The notes below the pieces were generated by a model. That model ran no database searches. It was not told the DNA's origin and saw only the letters and a list, made by a program, of their open reading frames with translations. A stretch of DNA of 64,000 bases, from contig JADYYK010000084.1 of assembly GCA_020853705.1 (NCBI GenBank), positions 1 through 64,000 on the forward strand, in the 5' to 3' direction. Positions 8,547 to 16,227 of this stretch are shown in pieces (the first letter of the stretch is position 1; every line of letters starts with the position of its first letter). The stretch comes from Deltaproteobacteria bacterium. GTDB lineage: Bacteria > Myxococcota_A > Polyangia > Haliangiales > JADYYK01. Made by a program: the position numbers and the translations under genes.

Positions 8547-10718
8547 TCAGAACGTCGCGGTCGGCATGCTGGCGCCAGCGGTGCCACGCGGCGCCGTGGT
8601 GACGCCGTTGGAGCCGCCGGTGCCGCCGGTGCCGCCGGGGGCGATGGTGCTGGTGTTGCCGGACTGGCTGATGGTGGCCGCCTGCGACATGATGCCGATC
8701 GACGGGCCGCCGGTGCCGCCGGCGCCCGAGCCGCCGTTGCCACCGCGGCCGCCGTCGGCGCCCGGGCCGCCGTCGCCGCCGTCGTCGGGCCCGCCGCCGC
8801 CGCCCATGCCGAAGCCGCCACGGCCGCCGGCCTGACCATCACCACCGGGGCCGCCGTTGCCGCCGCGGGCGGTGTTCAGCGTGTTGTTGGTCACCGTGGC
8901 GGTCGATCCGACGATGAAGATGGCGAACGAGCCGCCACCGCCACCACCACCGGTCGCGCGCGCGCCGCCACAGCCGCCACCACCACCACCGCCGCCGCCG
9001 CCGCCGCGATCGTCCGAGCAGGTGCCGAAGTAGCCACCACCGCCGCCGCCGCCACCGCCACCGCCGGCGTTGCCGCCGACCGTGCCGTCGCCGCCGGCGA
9101 CCCCGACATAGAGGTTGCTTGTGACCAGGCCGAAGACGGCGCTGGCGCCGCCGTTGGAGCCGTCGCCGCCGTCGTCGCCGCGGATGCCGGTGCTACCCGC
9201 GGAGGCGTTGGTGAAGCACACCGGCGAGGTGTCGCCACCTTCACCGGGCCCGCTGGCCGAGCTCTGGCCGTTGGCCGCGATCCAGCCCACGCCGGGGCTA
9301 CCGTCATGGCCATCACCCTGCGAGTTGCCGGGCGGGCTGTAGTCATAGCCGCCCATGCCGCCGGCGCCGCCGGTGCGACCGCAGGCCGAGCCGCCGCCGC
9401 CGCCACCGCCGCCACCGCCGCTGCCGCCGCTCGAGCCCTGGCCGCCCATGGTGCCGTTCGAGCCGACGCCCGCGCTACCCGTCGGGGTCGCGCCACTGGC
9501 GCCGGTCGCGCCGCGGCCCGCGAAGATGGTGTTACCGCGGATGATGACCGGCCCGCTGGAGCCCAGCACGCGCACGCCGTAGCTGCTGGAGCCCGACACC
9601 GTGGCGTCGGCCGACCGGATCACGAACAGCTCGATCGCGGTCTGCATGGTCAGCGACTGGAAGCGCACCGCGGTGGTGTCGGACGAGTCGATCTCGGCGT
9701 CATACGTGGCCGCGCGGGTCCAGCGCGCGGTCGGCGTCGCGCCCACGCGGTAGCCGCCATACAGGCTGACACCGTTGACCATGACCACGGTCTCGAAGTA
9801 GGTGCCCTCGGCGACCAGGACCTGCTTGCGCAGCGGCGTCGCCAGCACGATGCCGCGGCCGATGGTCGCCACCGGGGCCGCCATGGTGCCGGCGTTGCTG
9901 TCGGAGCCGCGCGGCGGCGGCGCCACGAAGATGCTGGTCGCGATGTCGCCGTCGATGCCGTCACAGTTGGCGTCCAGGAAGGTGGCGTCGGGGCGATCGG
10001 GCAGGTTGGCGGCGCTGATCTGGCACTCGCAGCCGGGCGCCGCGGCGTCGAGGTCGACATAGCCCATGTCGCAGGCGATCCCGCAGGTCGACGGGGTGCC
10101 CATGTTGCAGCGCGCGGTGGCGTGCGCGGCCGGCATGCACACGCGGCCGCACATGCCGCAGTTCATGAGGTCGGTCGACGTCGAGTAGTCGATGGCCGGG
10201 TTCTCGCAGCGCTTCATGGCCTCGTTGCAGATGTCCATGGTGCACACGTCGCTGTCGCCGCAGGTGCGCGCGGCCGACGACTGGCACACGTTGGCGATGC
10301 AGGTCTCGGTGCCGTTGCAGAAGATGCCGTCGTCACACTCGGCGTCCATCTCGCAGCGCGTGCCGGGCTGACAGCCCAGGATGGGCACGCAGGAGAACAT
10401 GCTCGGGCAGGCGGCGTTGTCGGGGATGTTCTTGCACTTGTCCGCGGTGGTGTCGCAGATGTCCATGGTGCAGGCGACGCCATCGCCGCAGGTCGGCACC
10501 GCGCTGGCCACACAGCGGTGGTCCAGGCAGTCATAGCCGCCATTGCAGAAGATGCCGTCATCGACGCAGTCCGAAGCCTGGTTGCAGCTCCCGCTGGCGT
10601 CGGCGCTGACGCTGGCATCCACGCCCCCCCCGCCGCCATCGACCTCGCCGTCGCCGCTCGACGAAGCACAAGCGCTTCCCAGCAGCGCCACGCAAAAAAC
10701 AATTCCAAGTACCCGCAT
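8547..10718 (-). CDS. large Cys-repeat and Gly-rich lipoprotein
   Basis: 723 residues from ATG 10718, chosen because AAGGGG lies 6 bases upstream and the signal MRVLGIVFCVALLGSACASS (lipobox GSAC) begins there. After a Gly/Asp linker come two tandem Cys-rich repeats of about 85 residues, each with DDGIFCNG and a later CTMDIC, as in many myxobacterial surface lipoproteins. Then DANCDGIDGD and a pentapeptide/beta-helix-like region (SDSNAGTMAAPVATIGRGI, a DUF1565-type opening). The last 300 residues are dominated by runs of Gly with interspersed short sequences. Likely surface-anchored structural protein; function unknown. Confidence 0.85.
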   Translation of the reverse strand: MRVLGIVFCVALLGSACASSSGDGEVDGGGGGVDASVSADASGSCNQASDCVDDGIFCNGGYDCLDHRCVASAVPTCGDGVACTMDICDTTADKCKNIPDNAACPSMFSCVPILGCQPGTRCEMDAECDDGIFCNGTETCIANVCQSSAARTCGDSDVCTMDICNEAMKRCENPAIDYSTSTDLMNCGMCGRVCMPAAHATARCNMGTPSTCGIACDMGYVDLDAAAPGCECQISAANLPDRPDATFLDANCDGIDGDIATSIFVAPPPRGSDSNAGTMAAPVATIGRGIVLATPLRKQVLVAEGTYFETVVMVNGVSLYGGYRVGATPTARWTRAATYDAEIDSSDTTAVRFQSLTMQTAIELFVIRSADATVSGSSSYGVRVLGSSGPVIIRGNTIFAGRGATGASGATPTGSAGVGSNGTMGGQGSSGGSGGGGGGGGGGSACGRTGGAGGMGGYDYSPPGNSQGDGHDGSPGVGWIAANGQSSASGPGEGGDTSPVCFTNASAGSTGIRGDDGGDGSNGGASAVFGLVTSNLYVGVAGGDGTVGGNAGGGGGGGGGGGYFGTCSDDRGGGGGGGGGGGCGGARATGGGGGGGSFAIFIVGSTATVTNNTLNTARGGNGGPGGDGQAGGRGGFGMGGGGGPDDGGDGGPGADGGRGGNGGSGAGGTGGPSIGIMSQAATISQSGNTSTIAPGGTGGTGGSNGVTTAPRGTAGASMPTATF

Positions 10719-10751
10719 GGCTACCCCTTGTCGAGTCGAGGCTGAGTTCCG

Positions 10752-10761
10752 CATAATTCTA
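10752..10761. promoter_or_regulatory. overlapping divergent -10-like boxes
   Basis: The minus strand reads TAGAAT (10761 to 10756), giving the Gly-rich lipoprotein gene a leader of about 30 bases with an AAGGGG ribosome site. The plus strand reads CATAAT (10752-10757), serving the EEP gene at 10783. An AT-rich island in a very GC-rich context supports a promoter. Confidence 0.5.
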
Positions 10762-10782
10762 GCACGACTGGTCTACCACCCC

Positions 10783-11727
10783 ATGTCCGCCCTCCGAGTC
10801 ATGACCTACAACGTGCGCTACTTCGGGCACGCCACCCGCGGCATCGGGAGCACCGGCCGCGCCATGACCTCGATCGCGCGTGCCATCGCGGCCTTGGACC
10901 CGCTGCCCGACGTCATCTGCCTGCAGGAGCTGGAGACCGCCTCGGTGCGCGCCAACTGGGCGCACTGGCGCAAGTCCCCCGAGGACACCCAGCTGTCGCG
11001 CCTGATGGCCGCACTGCACGGCGAGCTCGAGGCCGCCGGCAAGCGCGACCGCTTCACCGCCAACTACTTCCCGGCGCACACCTACAAGCTGACCAAGCGC
11101 ACCAACTTCTACACCACCGGCCTGGCCGTGCTGACCCACAACGACCACGTCATCGTGGAGCACAACGCCGACCAGCCGCACGACATCACCCACCGTCGCA
11201 ATGAGAACGGCAACCTCAAGCAGACGCGGATCTGTGCCCACGTGCGCCTGGCCACCCGCGCCGGCCAGACCCTGGACGTCTTCAACGCCCACCTGTCCTT
11301 GCCCGCGGCGTGGACGCGCGAGTTCTGGACCGGCAAGGAGCGCATGGGCTTTGGCCCCAACCAGCTCAGCGAGGCGGTCAACCTGCTACGCGCCGTGCGC
11401 GCGCAGGCCGCCGGCCCGGCCTTCCTGGTGGTCGGCGACTTCAACGCCCTGCCCGGCTCGCCGGTGCACCGCTTCCTGCGCGAGGAGGGCTTCCACGACG
11501 CCTTCCGCGCCATGGTCTGCCAGGGCGACGACGAGGCCGCCAAGCGCTGGCCCACCGCCGGCTTCCTCAACCTGCGCTTCCACCTCGACCACGTCTTCAG
11601 CGGCCCCGGCCTGCGCTGGCTCGACTTTGACGACTCGGCCCCGTTCGGCACCAAGGGCGCCCGCTTCCACGGCCTGTCGGATCACGTGCCGCTGATCGCG
11701 CGCTGCAGCCTGGGCCCGACGCGCTGA
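10783..11727 (+). CDS. endonuclease/exonuclease/phosphatase (EEP) family protein
   Basis: 314 residues with no signal peptide. EEP-fold residues are all present: MTYNVRYFG at the N terminus, CLQELE for the metal-binding Glu, FNAHLSLP, VVGDFNALPGSP and the C-terminal SDHVPL. The family covers nucleases, phospholipid phosphatases and sphingomyelinases; the substrate is not readable. An insertion around residues 85-140 (KLTKRTNFYTTGLAVLTH) is usual. A second, lipid-anchored EEP protein lies at 22392-23279. The gene runs convergent to the antiporter-Usp gene. Confidence 0.9.
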   Translation: MSALRVMTYNVRYFGHATRGIGSTGRAMTSIARAIAALDPLPDVICLQELETASVRANWAHWRKSPEDTQLSRLMAALHGELEAAGKRDRFTANYFPAHTYKLTKRTNFYTTGLAVLTHNDHVIVEHNADQPHDITHRRNENGNLKQTRICAHVRLATRAGQTLDVFNAHLSLPAAWTREFWTGKERMGFGPNQLSEAVNLLRAVRAQAAGPAFLVVGDFNALPGSPVHRFLREEGFHDAFRAMVCQGDDEAAKRWPTAGFLNLRFHLDHVFSGPGLRWLDFDDSAPFGTKGARFHGLSDHVPLIARCSLGPTR

Positions 11728-11746
11728 CCCGCGCCGGCACCGCGGG
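11728..11746. terminator. hairpin between convergent genes
   Basis: CCCGCG, a 7-base loop and CGCGGG form a perfect 6-bp stem immediately after the EEP stop codon and just before the antiporter-Usp stop on the other strand. No T-run follows; a bidirectional terminator is the simplest reading. Confidence 0.45.
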
Positions 11747-12763
11747 CTACCCCGAGGTGCCGCCGATCTTGGGCACCACCAGCATGATCGACACCGGCGA
11801 CTCGCGCAGCAGGCGCTCGTTCTCGTAGCCGAAGAACAGGCGATGGCTGATGGCGCGGTTCTCGGTGCCGACCACGATGAGGTCGTACTTGCCGCTGGCG
11901 GCCTCGGTGGCGACCGCGCTGCGCACCGGGTCGTAGCTGCGGCTGAGCAGGGTCGGGCGCAGACGCGAGGCCTTGAACACCGGCGAGATGCGCTCCAGGC
12001 GCGCGATCAGGACGACGCTGTCGTCGCCGTCGTCGCCCTCCTGCGCGGTGGCGCTGATGGGGCCGGTGGCCGGCTCGCCCGCGGCGGTCATGCGCGGGAT
12101 GGCGCCGGTGCTGTCGCCGGCCAGCGCCTGGGCCTCGTCGGCGTAGGCGACCGCGTGCGGGCGGCGCTCGCTGAGGAACATCAGGGTCAGCTCGGCGCCG
12201 GCGCGCTCGGCGTACAGCACCGCGAACTCGACCGCGGCGCGCGTGAACACGCTGCCATCGACCGGCACCAGCAGGCGCATGAACTCGCCGCTGGGCTGGC
12301 CCACCGGCTTCAGGACCGCCAGGTGGCAGGGCGCCTGCACGAAGCGGTCGGGCATCAGGAAGCCGAGGCCCAGGCCCATCGCGAACGGCAGGACCATGCC
12401 GAACCCCGACGCCAGCATCGCGGGCCGCCCCAGGTTGCGCAGCAGCCGCACGTCGGTCTCGAGCCCGGTCAGCATCAGCAGCAGCACCATGCCCAGGGTG
12501 CTGACGACCTCGAGGTAGTGGAACGATCCCGGCGGAAACAGCGTCAGATAGGCGTCGGGCGCGAAGTGGCCGAACAGCGTCGGCCCGAGCAGGATCCCGG
12601 CCGCCAGCTCGCCCACCACCGACGGCAGCGACACCCGCTTGGCCAGCTCGCCCCCCAGGCGCGCCACCACCAACAGCAGGGCGAGCTGCAGCAGCAAGAT
12701 GTAGACGCTGTGCCCGCCGAGCGAGGTCAGCTTGGGCACCGCGGCTGTGGCCAGCGCGAGCAC
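11747..12763 (-). CDS. truncated cation/proton antiporter fused to UspA domain
   Basis: 338 residues from GTG 12763, with AGGGG 6 bases upstream. Residues 15-140 match the first helices of a CPA2 (KefB-type) antiporter: LPSVVGELAAGILLGPTLFG and LLLMLTGLETDVRLL. At about residue 145 the sequence jumps from FLMPDRFV to APCHLAVLKPVG, the end of a UspA domain in longer proteins of this kind, then a Usp domain follows (RLLVPVDGSVFTRAA to KYDLIVVGT). The remaining antiporter helices and one Usp copy seem to be missing, in frame, so transport is unlikely. Start lies 9 bases after the large upstream gene. Confidence 0.75.
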   Translation of the reverse strand: MLALATAAVPKLTSLGGHSVYILLLQLALLLVVARLGGELAKRVSLPSVVGELAAGILLGPTLFGHFAPDAYLTLFPPGSFHYLEVVSTLGMVLLLMLTGLETDVRLLRNLGRPAMLASGFGMVLPFAMGLGLGFLMPDRFVQAPCHLAVLKPVGQPSGEFMRLLVPVDGSVFTRAAVEFAVLYAERAGAELTLMFLSERRPHAVAYADEAQALAGDSTGAIPRMTAAGEPATGPISATAQEGDDGDDSVVLIARLERISPVFKASRLRPTLLSRSYDPVRSAVATEAASGKYDLIVVGTENRAISHRLFFGYENERLLRESPVSIMLVVPKIGGTSG

Positions 12764-12772
12764 GGCTAGCCC

Positions 12773-14983
12773 CTAGAGGTCGCCCTCGACCTCGAGGAGC
12801 TGGTAGGCCAGACCCTCCGTCGGCACCAGGAGCTGGAACGCGTCGACCACGGGAAACGCCGTCCTGGCATCGTTCGGTCGACGCGCGGCGTCGTCGGCCG
12901 GCGTCGGCGCGGGGCCCCCCACGGCCGTGAGGTAGTCAGGTCCTGGCGTGGCCGCGCCCTCGAGCAGCCGCCGAGCATCGAGGGCGGCGAGCAGCTGCCC
13001 CAGCGAGCTGGCGGCCGCGAGATCGAGGCCGCGCTGGCCCTCGAAGTGCTCAGCCAGCCAACCGATCGCCGCGCGCTCCATCCCCGCGCGCATGGGCAGG
13101 CAGACGCGCACGAACGGGCTGTTCAGGAACTCGTTGCGCCGCCGGTCCCCGTCGGCCTGCAGCAGCCAGCCCAGCGACGACCCGAACCTGGCCGGCTCGC
13201 TCTCCTCGGTGATCTCGTAGTGACGCCCAGATGCGCCCGGACGCGGCTGCCACCAGGACGGATGGGCGTAGTAAAACAGCGCAGACACGTCGAAGTAGCG
13301 GTGAAACAGCTCGATCTCGAGCGGACCGGGCCGCGCTCCACCACGGGGAAACGCGCTATCGATGAGCCGGCTCAGGATCTCGTAGCGCTCCTCGTCGCGC
13401 AGATCGGCGGCGGGGCGTGGGCGGATCCGGCTGCGCTGCTCGACCAGCTTGCGGGCGCGCTCGAACTGCTCCATCCGCAGCGCCTCGTGCCACCGGGCGT
13501 TGGCGGCGGACACCAGCGTTCGCCACTCCGTGAGGGCCTGCTGCGAAGGCTCGAAGTGCACCTTGTATTGAACCACGACCTCGCGCGCCGAGCCGGCCGA
13601 GATCGCGACCGTGAAGCTCACCGACTGCTCACTCGCCGTGGGCGTGGACGGCGCCCGGACCGGCGCCGTCCCGAGGAGCGAGGGCGCCCGTCCATCCCCG
13701 TCAGGTGATGCGTCGGCCAGATCGGTGATGGTGATCCCCGTGTAGGTGCGCAGCGGATTGCCCGCGATGACGAGCTTGATGGTGCCTGTGGCCCCACGCG
13801 TGAGGAGCTCGACCGGATCGCTCACCGGATCGAGATCGACGCGCACGGTCGCGCTGCCGGTCTCGTTGTCTGGCCGCGGAGCCGGGGGCGCATCGGGGGG
13901 CAGCTGATCTGGCGCCGCGGGGCTATCCTGAAACACCACCATCTGCCCCAGCGCGAGGCGGGCGCCTGGGTCCGTCAAGTGGAGCTGCCAGATGAGCTGG
14001 GGCCCGAGCTCCTGCAGCTTGACGTCGACCCGGCGCATGACCCGACGCAGCGCATAGTTGACCGGGACAGCGCTGGCGTTGCGCAGGGTGCGCCGCATCG
14101 CGGAGCGCTCCGTGATGTCGGAGACGCTGCGCGTGCGCAGCGCATAGGTCTTGCGCAACGTCTCCGCGCTGCGGGTCGTGGTCTGCATCATGCGCCGCCG
14201 CGTCAGCTCGCGCGCCTGCTCGCTCGACATGGTCAGATCGAAGCTGCCGCTGGCGCCGCCGCTGAAGACCCCCACCGAGCCCTCGCCATGGGCCGAGACG
14301 GCGACGCGTACGTCGCGCCCGACCCGGCTCTGGACCTGGTCGGCGATCTCCTCCTCGTTCTTGACCTCGCGCTCGTTCTCGATGGTGCTCTCGCTACCGA
14401 ACGACTCCTCCCGTTCGTAGGTCTGGCGCCTGACCAGCTCTTGCACGACCTCCAGCTCCTCGCCCGGGGCGATGGCGAAGACCTGCTCGACCGGCCCGAG
14501 CCCCGCGCCGCCGTCGAAGTACAGTTGCCGGTAGAGGTGCGAGATCCCGATCGGCGACAGTCCAAGCTCGACCTTGTCTCCGAGCAGGTGAGCCAGGCCC
14601 ATCTGCGTCAGCCCATCCCGGAGGCCGCGGATCGTCAGGGTCGGATCGGTCAGGAGGTTGTCGATGCCAGCGCTGAAGTTCGCCCGACTCTCGTGCGTCG
14701 CGGAGGCGCTCCCAGGGCTCGAGTCGTCATCTCCCGGCCGCTCCCTCAGCAGAACTGGGCGACCCAGGGCTCGCAGGCGCGCAGCCGTGGTCGTGGCCAG
14801 CGCCACCCGCGGCGATCCGTCAGCCGGTGCGACTGGCGTCGGCGGCGCGAGGATGACACGCTGCACGAGGTGCTTGCGCAGATCCTGGAGCTGGGTTTCG
14901 CTGAGCCACGACAGCAGCAACGGCTCATAGGTCGCGACGTACAGGCTCGCGTACGGCGCGAGCAGCGGGCGGATCGGCGCCAT
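12773..14983 (-). CDS. large protein of unknown function
   Basis: 736 residues, no signal peptide and no membrane helix. An N-terminal segment (ETQLQDLRKHLVQRVILAPP) is followed by FAIAPGEELEVVQELVRR, then a highly charged Glu/Arg-rich helical stretch (about residues 195-270) and RNASAVPVNYALRRVMRRVDV. I recall large uncharacterised bacterial proteins with this layout (a PGE motif, a charged E/R helix, then RN-x-S-x-x-x-x-Y) but no known function. The C-terminal 250 residues are Trp/Tyr-containing and globular (FYYAHPSWWQPRPG). Probably co-transcribed with the antiporter-Usp gene 9 bases downstream. Codon choice looks less GC-biased than in neighbouring genes. Confidence 0.75.
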   Translation of the reverse strand: MAPIRPLLAPYASLYVATYEPLLLSWLSETQLQDLRKHLVQRVILAPPTPVAPADGSPRVALATTTAARLRALGRPVLLRERPGDDDSSPGSASATHESRANFSAGIDNLLTDPTLTIRGLRDGLTQMGLAHLLGDKVELGLSPIGISHLYRQLYFDGGAGLGPVEQVFAIAPGEELEVVQELVRRQTYEREESFGSESTIENEREVKNEEEIADQVQSRVGRDVRVAVSAHGEGSVGVFSGGASGSFDLTMSSEQARELTRRRMMQTTTRSAETLRKTYALRTRSVSDITERSAMRRTLRNASAVPVNYALRRVMRRVDVKLQELGPQLIWQLHLTDPGARLALGQMVVFQDSPAAPDQLPPDAPPAPRPDNETGSATVRVDLDPVSDPVELLTRGATGTIKLVIAGNPLRTYTGITITDLADASPDGDGRAPSLLGTAPVRAPSTPTASEQSVSFTVAISAGSAREVVVQYKVHFEPSQQALTEWRTLVSAANARWHEALRMEQFERARKLVEQRSRIRPRPAADLRDEERYEILSRLIDSAFPRGGARPGPLEIELFHRYFDVSALFYYAHPSWWQPRPGASGRHYEITEESEPARFGSSLGWLLQADGDRRRNEFLNSPFVRVCLPMRAGMERAAIGWLAEHFEGQRGLDLAAASSLGQLLAALDARRLLEGAATPGPDYLTAVGGPAPTPADDAARRPNDARTAFPVVDAFQLLVPTEGLAYQLLEVEGDL

Positions 14984-15069
14984 CCCTCACCTCGGGCGGC
15001 GACGATAGCATGTGGTTCGCGAGCGCCGGGCGCCAACACGAAGCGGGGTCGCAGGAAGGTGCGGCAGGG

Positions 15070-16227
15070 ATGAAGGGGCTGACTCTGTGGAGGCTGCTGG
15101 CGCTCGCCCTGCTGCTCTCGACGCCAGGGTGTGAGCGCAAGGTGCGGGGCGCCGCGAACCAGGACGACGTCGAGACGCCGATGCCGCCGCCGAAGCCGCT
15201 GCGCGCCGGCGTGAGCTGGCAGCGGATCTATGCCGGCGCCATGGGACTGTCAGAATCCGCCGAGGCGGTCACGACGGACCGCTTCGGCAATGTGCTGGTT
15301 GGCGGCTCCGAGGGCGTGCGCAAGCGGCCACGGCCCTGGCGGCAGACCGACAGAGGCTTCCTCATCAAGCTCGACCAGGAGGGCCGGGTGTTGTGGAGGC
15401 GGGTGGTGGGAGACGAGCACTCGCAAGTCCAGCATCTGGCGACGGACGAGGCCGGCAACGTGTATGTCGCGTCGTCTTGCTGCGAAGTGCGCAAGCTGTC
15501 TCCTGGCGGCCGGCTGCTGTGGAAGCACCAGATCAACAAGCGATTGAGGGGTATCGCGGCGCTCCCGGACGGTGGCGCGTACGTCTGCGCCGAGGGGGAA
15601 TGGAGGAACCCGAGCAGGCTGGAGCGGCTGGATGGAGAGGGCAATTTGTTGTGGACACGCACCGTGTTTCCCGGGCTCGAGGAGCCCTCGTGTGCGGCGG
15701 TGGCCACGGCATCGGACGGTGGCGTACTGGTGGCTGCCAAAGCCTCCGCTGGCCACCCCAGGCGGCCCGTCGTCATGCACCTGACGGCCGACGACAGGGT
15801 GCTGTGGCAGACGCAGCTCGATGAGCCTGCCTTCGAGATCAAGCGGCTGTTGCCGCTGCCCGACGGTCGCATCCTGGTGTCGACCGAGGACATCCTTCCC
15901 AACAGCTCCGGCTCTTCGGTGCTCGCGCTGGCCGCCGACGGCTCGCTGCTGTGGAATCGGCGGCTCGACACAGCAGCGAGCAACGGGGAGCGACTCCCCG
16001 AGTTGGCCAGTGGTCCCGACGACAGATTGCTGGTGGTGACATCCTTGGAACGCTTCGAGATCTCTCCCTATGGCGAAGTTCTCGGCCAAGAGTACATCAC
16101 AGAGCGCCGCATCATGGCGATGGTGACCGACCCGGCCGGTCACCTCATCGAGGTGGGCGACACCGAGACCCGGGATGTCTCCATCAAGAAGCGCCCGTGG
16201 CCCGAGCCACCCTCAGCGCCGAGGTAG
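15070..16227 (+). CDS. PQQ-like beta-propeller lipoprotein
   Basis: 385 residues from ATG 15070. This start is preferred over ATG 15010 because MKGLTLWRLLALALLLSTPGC is a complete lipoprotein signal (Cys21). The mature protein repeats a blade motif of the type GNVLVGG, GRVLWRR, GRLLWKH, GNLLWTR, RVLWQTQ and GSLLWNR every 45-50 residues, as in PQQ-binding-like WD40-type propellers. No enzyme residues are identified; probably a periplasmic or outer-membrane scaffold. It is divergent from the large unknown gene and overlaps the convergent PhoD-like gene by 15 bases. Confidence 0.83.
   Translation: MKGLTLWRLLALALLLSTPGCERKVRGAANQDDVETPMPPPKPLRAGVSWQRIYAGAMGLSESAEAVTTDRFGNVLVGGSEGVRKRPRPWRQTDRGFLIKLDQEGRVLWRRVVGDEHSQVQHLATDEAGNVYVASSCCEVRKLSPGGRLLWKHQINKRLRGIAALPDGGAYVCAEGEWRNPSRLERLDGEGNLLWTRTVFPGLEEPSCAAVATASDGGVLVAAKASAGHPRRPVVMHLTADDRVLWQTQLDEPAFEIKRLLPLPDGRILVSTEDILPNSSGSSVLALAADGSLLWNRRLDTAASNGERLPELASGPDDRLLVVTSLERFEISPYGEVLGQEYITERRIMAMVTDPAGHLIEVGDTETRDVSIKKRPWPEPPSAPR

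Noticed and set aside
15010..15069. Upstream ATG for the PQQ-like lipoprotein
   Set aside because: It would place 20 non-hydrophobic residues before a complete lipoprotein signal, which normally starts at the N terminus.
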